From: DATLXU01 sp035575515
Lineage (GTDB): Bacteria; Acidobacteriota; Blastocatellia; UBA7656
Direction: 5' to 3'
DNA: 64,000 nt
Assembly (NCBI GenBank): GCA_035575515.1
Contig: DATLXU010000108.1
Span: 1-64,000, forward strand
The position numbers were made by a program, and so were the translations under genes. Under the pieces are notes generated by a model. The model saw only the letters and a list, made by a program, of their open reading frames with translations, did no database searches and was not told the origin of the DNA. This document shows, piece by piece, positions 31,958 through 40,831 of this stretch; the stretch's first letter is position 1, and every line of letters begins with the position of its first letter.

Positions 31958-33154
31958 TTATACCTCTTCGACTCGCAGCGCGCCGCTCGGCAAAGTTCCC
32001 GTGTCGCTGCGGCTCGACTCGCCGCGCATCACGGGCTGAACGCCTATCTTGGCAAAGAGCTTTTTCTTTATAAGCTCGTCGTACAATCGCCACTTCATTC
32101 GCACAAGCTCTTCGTCCTTGATTGCAGCGAGAAAACCTATCGGAATCTCGAACCCGCCCGCGCCGCGACGGCCTCCGCCATAGTATCGGCCCGTCTCGGT
32201 CGCGCCAAGAGCTTCTTTCAAAAACTCGTCGGGGTTCAGCGTCAGCTTGCTCGTGCGCATCGAGCCTACGACCATCTCGCGCTCGCCTTTTACGATTATG
32301 CCGTAAACGATGGCCGTGTGAACGTTCTCTTCCGTCAGCAGAAAATCAGCCGCCTGCGGGATGGAATCTCTGTCGTCAACGCGAAGATAACCCACGCCCG
32401 ATATTGAGTAGCTCTCGCGTATCTCGCGGTTTTCGAGCGCCATCCTTATCACGTCCATCACCTGCTTCGAGCGTTTGACCGACAGTATGTCTTCGAGCAT
32501 CGAAGCGTCTGTGAAGCGAATCAAAAAGGTCGCCGCCTCCATCTCTTCTTCGCGCGCGCGCACAAGTCCTGAAGTCTCGCTGCGGATGCCATGCATCAAC
32601 GCAGTGGCGAGACGGACGTGCTGTATGTCGCTCTTGTTCAAATCGAGCAAGCCTTCGCGAATATATTCCGTGTAAATGGTCGCGGTCGCGCCTATCTTTC
32701 GGATGTCGGTGTATTCGGCTTCGATGCGGTCCTGCCGCTCGTGATGGTCGACTATGATGAGCGGCTTGACTCCCGCTTCGGCGAACCGGTCGGTGAGCGA
32801 GGAAGTGGTCCCCTGATTATCAACGAAGACAGTCCCTTGATACTGCTCGAAGTTGCTGTTTTCGTCACAGCGCACAAGCTCTATATCAGTGAGCTGGACC
32901 AGCGCGAGGTTCTCCTGATGGCTGATGCGACCTTCGTAAACAATATCGCAATCAATTCCGAAGCGAGCCGCAATCAGCTTGTGCGCCCACGCCGAAGAGA
33001 TTGCGTCGGGGTCCGGGTAATCCTGCATCACGATGGCGTGGCGTTCGCCGCGTCGCGATTCCAACAGCGCGGCAAGCTCGGCGGCTTTGCTCATCGGGCG
33101 AATGTCGGCTGCTTTCGCGCTCACGTCGGCGAGCGGCTTACGATCTCTGGACAT
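31958..33154 (-). CDS. DHH-family phosphoesterase (NrnA-like)
   Basis: 398 residues. The DHH domain shows HAIVMQDYPDPDAISSAWAH (motif I, DxD), IIVDHHERQDRIEAEYTD (the DHH motif) and IRSETSGLVRAREEEMEAAT; a DHHA1-type domain follows (YYGGGRRGAGGFEIP), containing the GG-x-x-R-x-G-like substrate loop. Such enzymes cleave phosphodiester or phosphoanhydride bonds in short RNAs, pAp or cyclic dinucleotides using two Mn2+ ions. The exact substrate is undetermined. AAGGAGG precedes ATG 33154 at a good distance. Confidence 0.88.
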   Translation of the reverse strand: MSRDRKPLADVSAKAADIRPMSKAAELAALLESRRGERHAIVMQDYPDPDAISSAWAHKLIAARFGIDCDIVYEGRISHQENLALVQLTDIELVRCDENSNFEQYQGTVFVDNQGTTSSLTDRFAEAGVKPLIIVDHHERQDRIEAEYTDIRKIGATATIYTEYIREGLLDLNKSDIQHVRLATALMHGIRSETSGLVRAREEEMEAATFLIRFTDASMLEDILSVKRSKQVMDVIRMALENREIRESYSISGVGYLRVDDRDSIPQAADFLLTEENVHTAIVYGIIVKGEREMVVGSMRTSKLTLNPDEFLKEALGATETGRYYGGGRRGAGGFEIPIGFLAAIKDEELVRMKWRLYDELIKKKLFAKIGVQPVMRGESSRSDTGTLPSGALRVEEV

Positions 33155-33297
33155 TTTCGGTCCTCCTTCCGTTTCGCACTGCCGGGAAAACGATTCTAAA
33201 TCATGCCTTCATTATCCAAGCGACTGCAAGCGTGAAGGTCGCTTCAATTATTCTATTCCCTGCAAATGCTTGACACAACCATACCTTAAATCACAAA

Positions 33298-33747
33298 ATG
33301 TGGCCGTTCGATGGCAGTGCCGTTCCTCCCCCTTCGGCGTTGCGTGGACCGGTGAGTAAAAGAAATAAGGGGAAGCCATGGGTAATGTTAGAACAGGACG
33401 AGTTCGATAAGTTCGTCGAAAACTACAATCAGGATTATATCTATTTGCTGACACGAGCGAGCCGGGGCGAGTACCACTGCCTTATTTCGTCATTCACAGT
33501 GCTCAAGGACCTGTACGAAGTGATATTGAAGCTGCACGACACGCTCAACCTCGAATTTCGCGTCGTGCCTTATCCGTTTTCCTTTCGCGCAAGCGATGAA
33601 TTGCTCAAGGGGTTTGGATTTTCGCCGGATCAGATAGCGAAGATTTACGGGTTTCTTAATTTTGTGAAAGAGACTCACGGAAAAGAGTTCGAGCAAATAC
33701 TAGAGGAAGGCGCGCCTATCAAGTGCGTCAAGGTGGGCGGCGCCTGA
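33298..33747 (+). CDS. Conserved-looking protein of unknown function
   Basis: Up to 149 residues, not recognised. The core after about residue 30 (MLEQDEFDKFVENYNQDYIY, ASRGEYHCLISSFTVLKDLY, SDELLKGFGFSPDQIAKIYG) is hydrophilic and mostly helical, with no signal peptide or membrane segment. The start is uncertain: ATG 33298, GTG 33352 and ATG 33385 are all possible, and none has a strong ribosome-binding site. It lies 7 bp upstream of the RsbRD-like gene on the same strand, so they probably form an operon and may work together. Confidence 0.55.
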   Translation: MWPFDGSAVPPPSALRGPVSKRNKGKPWVMLEQDEFDKFVENYNQDYIYLLTRASRGEYHCLISSFTVLKDLYEVILKLHDTLNLEFRVVPYPFSFRASDELLKGFGFSPDQIAKIYGFLNFVKETHGKEFEQILEEGAPIKCVKVGGA

Positions 33748-33754
33748 TGAGTTT

Positions 33755-34204
33755 ATGGCCCACGCCGACTTAGCCGGTTGGATTGAGCGACATAAAGACA
33801 AACTTACGTCGCGCTGGATTGATGCGGTGCGCGCCGACGTTCGCATCCAATCGGACGCAGACCTTTCAGATGAGGGATTGCGCAATCATATTCCTGCCGT
33901 CATCGAGGAAGTGTGCGAATTGCTGCGCTCAGCCACTCCACCCACAATCTCAAACACGCAAGAGGCTCGCGTTCACGCATACATACGATTTCGTCAGGGC
34001 TACCGCGTGCGCGACCTCGTGCGCGAAATATCGTTGTTGCGCCTGTTACTGCTCGACCATCTCGCTCAGAGCCTCTTTGAAGAATCGCTCAACGTGGCGA
34101 CCGAATCATTCGTCACCGCTATGCGATTGATTGATGCGTATATTGACGAAGAGATTAGCTACGCCGTCTCGGTCTACACCGAAACGATGAAACCACACGA
34201 ATAA
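33755..34204 (+). CDS. Stand-alone RsbRD N-terminal-like sensor domain
   Basis: 149 residues of the RsbRD_N/RsbR-type helical domain. Its layout is WIERHKDKLTSRWIDAVRAD at the start, RNHIPAVIEEVCELLR, AYIRFRQGYRVRDLVREISL in the centre and RLIDAYIDEEISYAVSVYTE at the end. In stress-signalling proteins this domain usually precedes a histidine kinase, PAS or STAS output domain; here it stands alone. The preceding gene of unknown function is likely co-transcribed. An ATG-only start (33755) overlaps no neighbour. Confidence 0.7.
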   Translation: MAHADLAGWIERHKDKLTSRWIDAVRADVRIQSDADLSDEGLRNHIPAVIEEVCELLRSATPPTISNTQEARVHAYIRFRQGYRVRDLVREISLLRLLLLDHLAQSLFEESLNVATESFVTAMRLIDAYIDEEISYAVSVYTETMKPHE

Positions 34205-34212
34205 AAGCGAAA

Positions 34213-34300
34213 GCGACGCTGAAGACACGGCAAAGTGGCTACGCGGTGATTAGGTCACCGGTCAAAGCGTTCCTGTGTCTCCCCGTTGTTTCTGCGTCGC
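34213..34300. repeat. Imperfect palindrome overlapping the wecG 3' end
   Basis: GCGACGCTGAAGACACGG (34213-34230) pairs imperfectly with the segment ending TCTGCGTCGC (34291-34300). The right arm lies inside the last codons of wecG. It is in the convergent junction with the RsbRD-like gene and may terminate both. Confidence 0.4.
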
Positions 34301-35064
34301 CACGCCTGTTTCAGAACCAGCCAAATGAAGGCCGTGTTGCCGATGAGGTAACGTCGCCAGAGTCTGCGCGGCTCGCGCGCAAGCCTGTATAACCATTCGA
34401 GTCCAGCGCGCTGCATCCATCCGGGCGCGCGGCGCGCCTGCCCGCTCAGGTGATCGAAGCTGCCACCCACGCCCATCGCAAATCGCACGCCCGTGCGCGC
34501 GAGATTTTCGGCAATCCAGAATTCCTGCGCGGGCGACCCCATCGCTACGAATAGCAGATCGGCGCGGCTGCGCTTTATCTCTTCGGCGATCTGCTCGGAC
34601 TCCGACTCGGCGAAGTAACCATTATGAAAACCGGCCACACGCAATCGCGGATGCTCTTTTGTGAATCGCTCGACAGTGCCGCGAACCGATGCGTCGCTCG
34701 CTCCTAAAAAGTAGACCGACAAGCCGCGCTCCGAAGCCTTCGCTATCAATCGAGCAAACAGATCAATTCCCGTGACGCGCTCCTTTAATGGCTCGCCCAA
34801 CAATCGTGAGGCCCACACGACAGACATTCCATCAGCCGTGACCAGATTGGCATCTTCCAGCACGCGCCGCAATCGCTCATCACGATTTGCGGCGACGACT
34901 TTCGCCGCGTTCACCACAGTCAGGTAGTGCGAGCCGCTTTGCGATATAAGCCCGTCAATTGCTGCAATCGTCTCCTCTTCGCTCAGATTATCAACTCGGA
35001 TTCCGGCTATTTGAAACGCGCCTGCTTCTCGTCGCGCCGCTTCAATCTTCATGGTTGGAGTCAT
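34255..35064 (-). CDS. WecG/TagA/CpsF-family glycosyltransferase
   Basis: 269 residues of the WecG/TagA/CpsF (GT26) family, which transfers a hexosamine such as N-acetylmannosamine from a UDP-sugar to an undecaprenyl-diphosphate-linked sugar. Visible: GSHYLTVVNAAKVVAANRDE, TADGMSVVWASRLLGEPLKE and RADLLFVAMGSPAQEFWIAE, with GVGGSFDHLSGQARRAPGWM near the C-terminus. It starts inside the 3' end of the GT2 gene (23-bp overlap), so it is translationally coupled. With the GT2, epimerase and asparagine synthase genes it forms a surface-polysaccharide cluster. Confidence 0.9.
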   Translation of the reverse strand: MTPTMKIEAARREAGAFQIAGIRVDNLSEEETIAAIDGLISQSGSHYLTVVNAAKVVAANRDERLRRVLEDANLVTADGMSVVWASRLLGEPLKERVTGIDLFARLIAKASERGLSVYFLGASDASVRGTVERFTKEHPRLRVAGFHNGYFAESESEQIAEEIKRSRADLLFVAMGSPAQEFWIAENLARTGVRFAMGVGGSFDHLSGQARRAPGWMQRAGLEWLYRLAREPRRLWRRYLIGNTAFIWLVLKQAWRRRNNGETQERFDR

Positions 35065-36055
35065 CTTCTATATTGATCCGCTCGCGCACGAGGTAGGTCG
35101 GCTTGTTCTGGCTTTCGTGATAGGTGCGGACGATCATCTCCGCAAGCAGGCCCATGAAAATAAATTGAATGCCCATCGCGAACATTATCATCGCAAGGGT
35201 CGCAAGCGGCATACGGTTCAGGTGAACGTCGCGCACGAAACGGTAATAAAGCGCGAACAAAAACGACAGCAATGAGACAGCAAGGCACGTCAGGCCCGCC
35301 ATGCCGAACAGGTAGAGCGGCTTTGTGAGATAGCTCGACATGAATTTGATCGTGATTAGATCGAAGACGACTTTGATCGTGCGAGACAGCCCGTATTTTG
35401 ATCTGCCTGCATTGCGCGCATGGTGATTCACAGGTATTTCGGTCACGCGCGCTCCGGCCCATCCGGCATAGATCGGAATGAATCGGTGCATCTCGCCGTA
35501 CAGCTTCACGTGCGACAGCACATCGCGGCGATAGGCTTTCAAGCTGCAACCGTAATCGTGAAGCCGCACCCCGCTGATACGTGAGATAAGGCGATTGGCG
35601 ATGTTCGATGGCAGGCGGCGTGTGAGCCATCTGTCTTTTCTATCTTTGCGCCATCCTGAAACAACGTCGAAGCCCTCGTCGAGCTTTTCAAGCAATCGAG
35701 AGATGTCTGCCGGATCGTTTTGAAGGTCGGCGTCCATAGGAATCAGTATCTCGCCGCGCGCGTGATCAATGCCCGCGCTCATCGCGGCGGTCTGTCCATA
35801 ATTGCGGCGAAGCGCAATCACGCGCACGCGTTCGTCACGCTCGGCAATCTCGCGCAATCGCGTAAGGCTATGGTCGGTCGAGCCATCGTCAACATAAATG
35901 ATTTCGTAAGGGCGGCCAAGCGCATCGAGCGCCTGTGTGAGTTTTTCGTTTAACGGTTCTATGTTTTCTTCTTCGTTATAAACGGGCAGGAAGACAGAAA
36001 TCTCAGGACGTTCGCTTTCGATCTCTTTTATCGTCTTTAACCGATATTCTTTCAT
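35042..36055 (-). CDS. Family 2 glycosyltransferase with C-terminal membrane helices (DPM1/GtrB-like)
   Basis: About 337 residues. The GT2 domain begins ISVFLPVYNEEENIEPLNEK and has YVDDGSTDHSLTRLREIA, the DADLQNDPADISRLLEKLDE loop (DxD metal site as DAD), and QTAAMSAGIDHARGEILIPM. Two membrane helices near the C-terminus (YLFGMAGLTCLAVSLLSFLF and TLAMIMFAMGIQFIFMGLLA) place it with polyprenol-phosphate glycosyltransferases such as ArnC, GtrB or DPM1. ATG 36055 is used; a TTG at 36076 is the longer option. It is upstream of wecG and overlaps it. Confidence 0.88.
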   Translation of the reverse strand: MKEYRLKTIKEIESERPEISVFLPVYNEEENIEPLNEKLTQALDALGRPYEIIYVDDGSTDHSLTRLREIAERDERVRVIALRRNYGQTAAMSAGIDHARGEILIPMDADLQNDPADISRLLEKLDEGFDVVSGWRKDRKDRWLTRRLPSNIANRLISRISGVRLHDYGCSLKAYRRDVLSHVKLYGEMHRFIPIYAGWAGARVTEIPVNHHARNAGRSKYGLSRTIKVVFDLITIKFMSSYLTKPLYLFGMAGLTCLAVSLLSFLFALYYRFVRDVHLNRMPLATLAMIMFAMGIQFIFMGLLAEMIVRTYHESQNKPTYLVRERINIEDDSNHED

Positions 36056-36264
36056 AAAAGGCGACTTCGTTTTCAATCACACGGATGTCCCGATAGCTAC
36101 CTGCACAGGACTCCAGTTCAATGATAGTAGACTCACTGTTTGATCTAAGCAAGCTGTAATGACAGAGCTGTCGGCGGTCCGCCGCTCGGCGATCAGCTTA
36201 AAACTTACTCTTGACGCCACACGGGTTCTCTCCATTTCAAAGCTGCCCAATGATGGCTGGCTGC

Positions 36265-37224
36265 TTAATGTCCGCTTTTCTTGAACCACTCGACGAATTT
36301 TGCGATGCCATCTTCAATCTTCGTCTTCGGATCGTAGCCGAGCAGCCGTCGCGCCTTGCTAATGTCGGCGTAAGTGATTGGCACGTCGCCCGGCTGCGGC
36401 GGTTGGTAGTCAATTATTGCGTGGCGGTCGAGCGCCTGCTCAAGTAGTTCAACAAGGCGGCGAAGCTCAACCGTGTCGGACTCGCCGAGATTAACCACTT
36501 CAAAACTGCTCTTGTCATAATTCATCGCGGCTGTGACGCCTGCGATTATGTCGTCAATATAGGTATAATCGCGCCGCGTTGTGCCGTCGCCGAAGAGCGG
36601 AATAGGTTTCCCGGCAGAAATCAGCCGGGCGAATTTGTGAATCGCAAGGTCGGGTCTCTGCCGTGCGCCGTACACGGTGAAGAAGCGCAGACATAGGATT
36701 CGCATTCCATAGAGATGGCTATAGACGTGGCAGGCAGCTTCGCCTGCAATCTTTGTCGCTGCGTAGGGCGAGATTGGATTTGCAATCGGATCGTCTTCCG
36801 AGAAGGGAACTCTGGAGTTGACGCCATAAACCGAGCTTGACGAGCCGAAGACAAATTGCGGAACTTCCGCGCGCCGCGCGGCTTCCAGCAGCGCATAGGT
36901 TCCGCGCACGTTCGTTTCTTCGTAAGCGAACGGATCAACGAGCGACGGTCGAACGCCCGCCCGCGCTGCGAGGTGAACCACACAATCGAATCTCTCGCGA
37001 AAAAATAATTCGCTCATCGCCTGCGCGTCTGCAATATCGGCTTCGACCAGTTTGAAATTATCCCGTTCGATATGGTGAGTTATGTTCGCGCGCTTGATTG
37101 CCGGGTCGTAGAAGTCGTTGAAGTTGTCCACAACCGTAACGCGGTGGTTATCTCGATTGATTAAATAATCAACCAGGTGGCTACCGATGAAACCCGCCCC
37201 GCCTGTAACGAGAATATTAGTCAT
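36265..37224 (-). CDS. NAD-dependent nucleotide-sugar epimerase/dehydratase
   Basis: 319 residues of the extended short-chain dehydrogenase family. The NAD-binding motif is MTNILVTGGAGFIGSHLVDY, with the acidic residue in VVDNFNDFYD. The catalytic Tyr-Lys pair is SPYAATKIAGEAA, with Ser/Thr in VFGSSSSVYG. The closest types are UDP-glucuronate 4-epimerase and UDP-glucose 4-epimerase, as the VDNFNDFYDP sequence suggests. It would make the sugar donor for the polysaccharide cluster. The ATG abuts the palindromic repeat 37225-37380, with ACTGACTT directly upstream instead of a ribosome-binding site. The 209-bp spacer to the GT2 gene (36056-36264) shows no certain element. Confidence 0.9.
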   Translation of the reverse strand: MTNILVTGGAGFIGSHLVDYLINRDNHRVTVVDNFNDFYDPAIKRANITHHIERDNFKLVEADIADAQAMSELFFRERFDCVVHLAARAGVRPSLVDPFAYEETNVRGTYALLEAARRAEVPQFVFGSSSSVYGVNSRVPFSEDDPIANPISPYAATKIAGEAACHVYSHLYGMRILCLRFFTVYGARQRPDLAIHKFARLISAGKPIPLFGDGTTRRDYTYIDDIIAGVTAAMNYDKSSFEVVNLGESDTVELRRLVELLEQALDRHAIIDYQPPQPGDVPITYADISKARRLLGYDPKTKIEDGIAKFVEWFKKSGH

Positions 37225-37380
37225 AAGTCAGTGGTTAGTGGCCAGTGGCCAGTGGTGAGTGGTAGGTAGTGAGTTGGAAAGCTGGTGCCTTGAAACTGGC
37301 TCCCACAGCCAATTTCAAGGAAGCTATCATTCTTTCAACTATTCACTGACCACCGATCACTTATCACTGACCACTGCTAT
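37225..37380. repeat. Palindromic repeat filling the methyltransferase-epimerase spacer (family copy 2)
   Basis: Long arms of 7-mers: left 37227-37280 (GTCAGTG GTTAGTG GCCAGTG GCCAGTG GTGAGTG), right 37332-37378 (TATTCAC TGACCAC CGATCAC TTATCAC TGACCAC). The inner inverted repeat is CCTTGAAACTGGCT / AGCCAATTTCAAGG. The core and the outermost arm ends align with 22836-22948. As there, the repeat runs from 0-2 bp after one stop codon to directly before the next ATG. Confidence 0.92.
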
Positions 37381-38271
37381 TCATTTTTTCGCAATGATCC
37401 ACAAGTGCCAGCCCATTATGTGAGCAAGACGTCGCTCAACTGCGCGCGGCATCACACGGCCAATGAGCGGAATCCATCGCTTGTTTAGAAAATGCACTTC
37501 GGTGCGAACCTCTCGGAATCGCGCAAACATTCGCGCGGCTTCGCGCCGCGTATAAACGCGCGCGAGCGGATTGCCCGCGCCGTCTGTGTTTTGATTCAAG
37601 AACTCCTGGCGCGAGAGCAGCCGCCTACGGTCGCGCCTGTAGATTTGCTGAAGCTCGCGCAATCGGTTCTCGTCTTCTCCCGTCAGCCTGTGAACGAAGC
37701 GCGGTCCCCACTTGAAGCGGAGCAATCGCGCGCCGAGCTTTCTTAGCGTCATTATGTTTACATAATAATTGTAAGAACGCTTGTGATAAAGCATCACCAT
37801 AGCTGCGCCGCCGGGCCTCAGCACTCGATGAAGCTCGTCAATCGCGCGCTGGGTGTCGGGCGTGTGATGCAGGACTCCATGCGAATAGACGAGATCAAAG
37901 CTCGCATCCTCGAAGGGCAATGCTTCGGCGTCTGCGACCTGCAGGCAAGCTTTCAATCGCTCAAGCTCGAATCTTTTCTCGACAAGCTCGATTGAGCTTT
38001 CAGTCAAATCAATTCCGGTGTAACGCGCGCCCGCGCGTGCGAAATTAATCCCGTCGGTTCCAAGCCCGCAGCCGACTTCAAGCACATCGCGGTTGCGCCA
38101 TCGCTCGAACTGAATAACTTCGGGTATGTGCCACTCGGTCGCGTAGCGATGTCGCTCGACTTCGTCGAAGAACTGGCGCGTCCCTATTTCTGCCCGGGCG
38201 AACTTCGTCCCGCACGGGTTCGCCTGCCAGAAATCATGCACTCGCGCTTTCAGGTCTTCGGCCATAATCAT
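37381..38271 (-). CDS. Class I SAM-dependent methyltransferase
   Basis: 296 residues, Methyltransf_11 type. Motif I is NRDVLEVGCGLGTDGINFAR, followed by ARYTGIDLTESSIELVEKRF; the motif II region reads ALPFEDASFDLVYSHGVLHH, and a long C-terminal part (after about 170) has no common partner. Similar enzymes are found in EPS clusters where they methylate sugars. It starts 2 bp after the asnB stop codon (ATG 38271; an internal ATG at 38265 is the alternative), so it is translationally coupled to it. Confidence 0.85.
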   Translation of the reverse strand: MIMAEDLKARVHDFWQANPCGTKFARAEIGTRQFFDEVERHRYATEWHIPEVIQFERWRNRDVLEVGCGLGTDGINFARAGARYTGIDLTESSIELVEKRFELERLKACLQVADAEALPFEDASFDLVYSHGVLHHTPDTQRAIDELHRVLRPGGAAMVMLYHKRSYNYYVNIMTLRKLGARLLRFKWGPRFVHRLTGEDENRLRELQQIYRRDRRRLLSRQEFLNQNTDGAGNPLARVYTRREAARMFARFREVRTEVHFLNKRWIPLIGRVMPRAVERRLAHIMGWHLWIIAKK

Positions 38272-38273
38272 CT

Positions 38274-40172
38274 TTAATCAATAAACTCTCTGTGCCACAG
38301 CTCAAGCCACAGCAGTTGAAATATCTTCAAGCTGTTATCTTCGCGGCCCGACAAATTTTGGTCAATCAGTCGCCGCACAAACCCGTATTCGAAATAACCG
38401 CGACGGCTGATATTCGATTCGCTCAGAAGGTCTTCAACCACATCGCGAAGCTCGCGCACGAGCCACGCGCGGATTGGCGCGCTGAAGCCAGCTTTTTTTC
38501 GATAAACGATCTCGCGCGGGAGCCACGCCTCAGCCGCGCGCTTGAAGATGTACTTGCCGGTGAAGCTCTTCAGCTTCAATCGCGCAGGTATCCGCGCGGC
38601 AAGCTCAACCAGTTCATGGTCTAAGAGCGGCACGCGCACTTCCATCGAGCTTGCCATGCTGGTCTTATCCGTGTAAGTCAGGTTCAGGCACGGCAAGAAG
38701 GTTTTTAAATCAATGTAGAGCATCTGATTGACGAAGTCTTTGCCTGCGACTCGATTAAAGTATTTCTGATGCTCGCGGTAAGGGTCAAACTCGATTGCAG
38801 CTTCCCTTAGCGCGCCCGAATAAAGTTCTTGCTTTTCATCCTGAGTGAAATAGGTGCCGAAGCCAAGGTATCGCTCGCGCTCGGGCAGCGCAGCCGAGCG
38901 AGCGAGTTTTTTCGTGTTGCGAAACAGAGCGGTGAATCTTCCTGGTCGCGCGCCGGGCAATGCCGCGACTACGGGGCGCGAGAGAAACGATGGGATCAGG
39001 TTGTACGCTTCGGCGATCTTCACCGCCGCGTGGCGGGGATAGCCCGCGAATACTTCATCACCGCCCATCCCTGAAATCAACACCGTCAGCCGCTCTCGCG
39101 CCGCGCGGCATATCAGGAAGCTTGTAATGATTGCAGGGTCGGCAACAGGTTCATCTAATTGATGGACGAGCTTCGGCAGCAGTTCCATCACCTGCGGCTC
39201 AAGAAACTCCTCCTGATAATCGGTCTTGAATTTCTGCCCGACGACGCGCGCATACTTCACGTCGTCCTCGATGATGTCGTAGCGCAGGTCTTCGCGGCGG
39301 TATCCGAAAGTGTATGTCGTGACCTTTTCTGTTACCGCATCACTCATCAGCGCGACGATTGAAGAAGAGTCAAGTCCGCCCGAAAGGAACGCGCCGAGCG
39401 GTACGTCAGAGATCATCTGCGCGCGCACGCTGCGCGTCACCTGCTCGCGCAATCGCTCGATCCATTCTGCTTCCGAAAGCGTTTCGTCTTCGTCAAACTT
39501 CACATCCCAGTATTCATAGATTTGCGTGTTGCCATCCTTGTAAACCAGGTAATGCGCGGGCGGGAGCTTATAGACATTGCGAAACGCCGTCTTCGGATCG
39601 GGCGTCCACAGGAACGTCATGAATTGATCTATCGCCTCAAGGTCAACCGAACGCTCGAAATCAGGGACCGCGAGTATCGCTTTTATCTCCGACGCGAAGG
39701 CGAGGCCAGCGGGCGTCTGTGCGTAATAGAGCGGCTTAATGCCCAAGCGGTCGCGCGCCAGAAGCAGCGACTCGTCGCGCGAGTCCCAGATGGCGAATGC
39801 GAACATTGCGTTAAATCGAGAGAGGCACGCGCGGCCCCACTCGCGGTAAGCATAGATGATTACTTCGGCGTCGGTGTCTGAGCGAAAGCGGTAGCCCTTC
39901 GCTTCAAGCTCGCAGCGAAGCTCGCGGAAGTTGTAAATCTCACCGTTGAAAGTGAGCCATATCTGACCGTCTGTGTCCGGCATCGGCTCGTGGCCTGCGG
40001 GTGAAAGGTCAATGATCGAAAGCCGACGGTGGCCTAGGCCGACTCGCTCGCCTGATGAAGTCTTGCCGATGTAGATGCCTTCGTCGTCAGGCCCGCGATG
40101 CGCAATGCGCGCGAGCATCGTTTTGATTAGTTGCTCATCGGCCTGGCCGACTACTCCGCATATCCCGCACAT
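38274..40172 (-). CDS. asnB: Asparagine synthase (glutamine-hydrolysing)
   Basis: 632 residues. An N-terminal class II glutaminase domain begins MCGICGVVGQADEQLIKTML, whose Cys2 is the nucleophile, with RLSIIDLSPAGHEPM and LTFNGEIYNFRELR. The C-terminal ATP-pyrophosphatase synthetase domain has LGAFLSGGLDSSSIVALMSD (SGGxDS P-loop) and ISGMGGDEVFAGYPR. Family members of this length (about 630) are often found in exosortase/EPS clusters and are thought to amidate sugar or uronic acid groups, besides making asparagine. It starts the minus-strand polysaccharide cluster. Confidence 0.93.
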   Translation of the reverse strand: MCGICGVVGQADEQLIKTMLARIAHRGPDDEGIYIGKTSSGERVGLGHRRLSIIDLSPAGHEPMPDTDGQIWLTFNGEIYNFRELRCELEAKGYRFRSDTDAEVIIYAYREWGRACLSRFNAMFAFAIWDSRDESLLLARDRLGIKPLYYAQTPAGLAFASEIKAILAVPDFERSVDLEAIDQFMTFLWTPDPKTAFRNVYKLPPAHYLVYKDGNTQIYEYWDVKFDEDETLSEAEWIERLREQVTRSVRAQMISDVPLGAFLSGGLDSSSIVALMSDAVTEKVTTYTFGYRREDLRYDIIEDDVKYARVVGQKFKTDYQEEFLEPQVMELLPKLVHQLDEPVADPAIITSFLICRAARERLTVLISGMGGDEVFAGYPRHAAVKIAEAYNLIPSFLSRPVVAALPGARPGRFTALFRNTKKLARSAALPERERYLGFGTYFTQDEKQELYSGALREAAIEFDPYREHQKYFNRVAGKDFVNQMLYIDLKTFLPCLNLTYTDKTSMASSMEVRVPLLDHELVELAARIPARLKLKSFTGKYIFKRAAEAWLPREIVYRKKAGFSAPIRAWLVRELRDVVEDLLSESNISRRGYFEYGFVRRLIDQNLSGREDNSLKIFQLLWLELWHREFID

Positions 40173-40242
40173 AAATCAATCTTCGAAACAGCCTCATGAT
40201 TATAAGTGTGCAGAGTGAGCCTATCCAGGTTATCAGAAGATG

Positions 40243-40731
40243 TTAAAGCTCTTTGCTCGGTTGAAGATCAATCTCTAGCGGCTTAGCTATTGTCACTTCG
40301 CCTTCGATCTTGCGCCTCAAATAGAAGGAGACAGTCACAATCGCGAAAGATATACACCAGATGTGGAACCCTATCAACGGCGTCGCTTTGTCGAAATTGA
40401 AGAAGCCCGCGCAATTGACCAGTGTCGCTGCCAGCATCGCAAAGACGAAGGGGAGTTTTTGTTTCGGTTTGCGCACGCAAAGCATGAACGGAGACAGAAT
40501 CATCAAGAGGTTGCTAATGCCTTCCATAGCAATCAAAGTGATGCTCCAGGATTCGCCAAAACCGCGCAGGGCGAGGATTGACGTAACGAATGCGCTCCAA
40601 CCATAAACTACACCGGGCCGCGATACGATGCCGCCGAACATCTCGGATAAATCCGTCACGGGAAGGAACAGTGATACTACGAACAGACCCCACCCGACGG
40701 CCAGCATATAGTTGCTAACGCGTTTCTCCAT
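40243..40731 (-). CDS. Small polytopic membrane protein of unknown function
   Basis: About 162 residues after ATG 40731, with four hydrophobic segments (for example MLAVGWGLFVVSLFLPVTDL, LLMILSPFMLCVRKPKQKLP and GFHIWCISFAIVTVSFYLRR). An in-frame upstream extension to 40869 has no membrane features and overlaps ubiA, so it is not used. Not recognised as a named family. It follows ubiA on the same strand at about 100 bp. Confidence 0.6.
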   Translation of the reverse strand: MEKRVSNYMLAVGWGLFVVSLFLPVTDLSEMFGGIVSRPGVVYGWSAFVTSILALRGFGESWSITLIAMEGISNLLMILSPFMLCVRKPKQKLPFVFAMLAATLVNCAGFFNFDKATPLIGFHIWCISFAIVTVSFYLRRKIEGEVTIAKPLEIDLQPSKEL

Positions 40732-40831
40732 AGAGCTTTCTTTATACTGCACTTCAACATTCTTTGCTATGTGGGTGGATAAGGGCCAAAAATTCTGACT
40801 CATTCGCGCCAGTTCGCAGCGCGTCGCAAGA

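Noticed and set aside
37225..37380. CRISPR array
   Set aside because: The 7-mers are tandem without spacers and lie in inverted arms; there are no 25-40 nt direct repeats and no cas genes.
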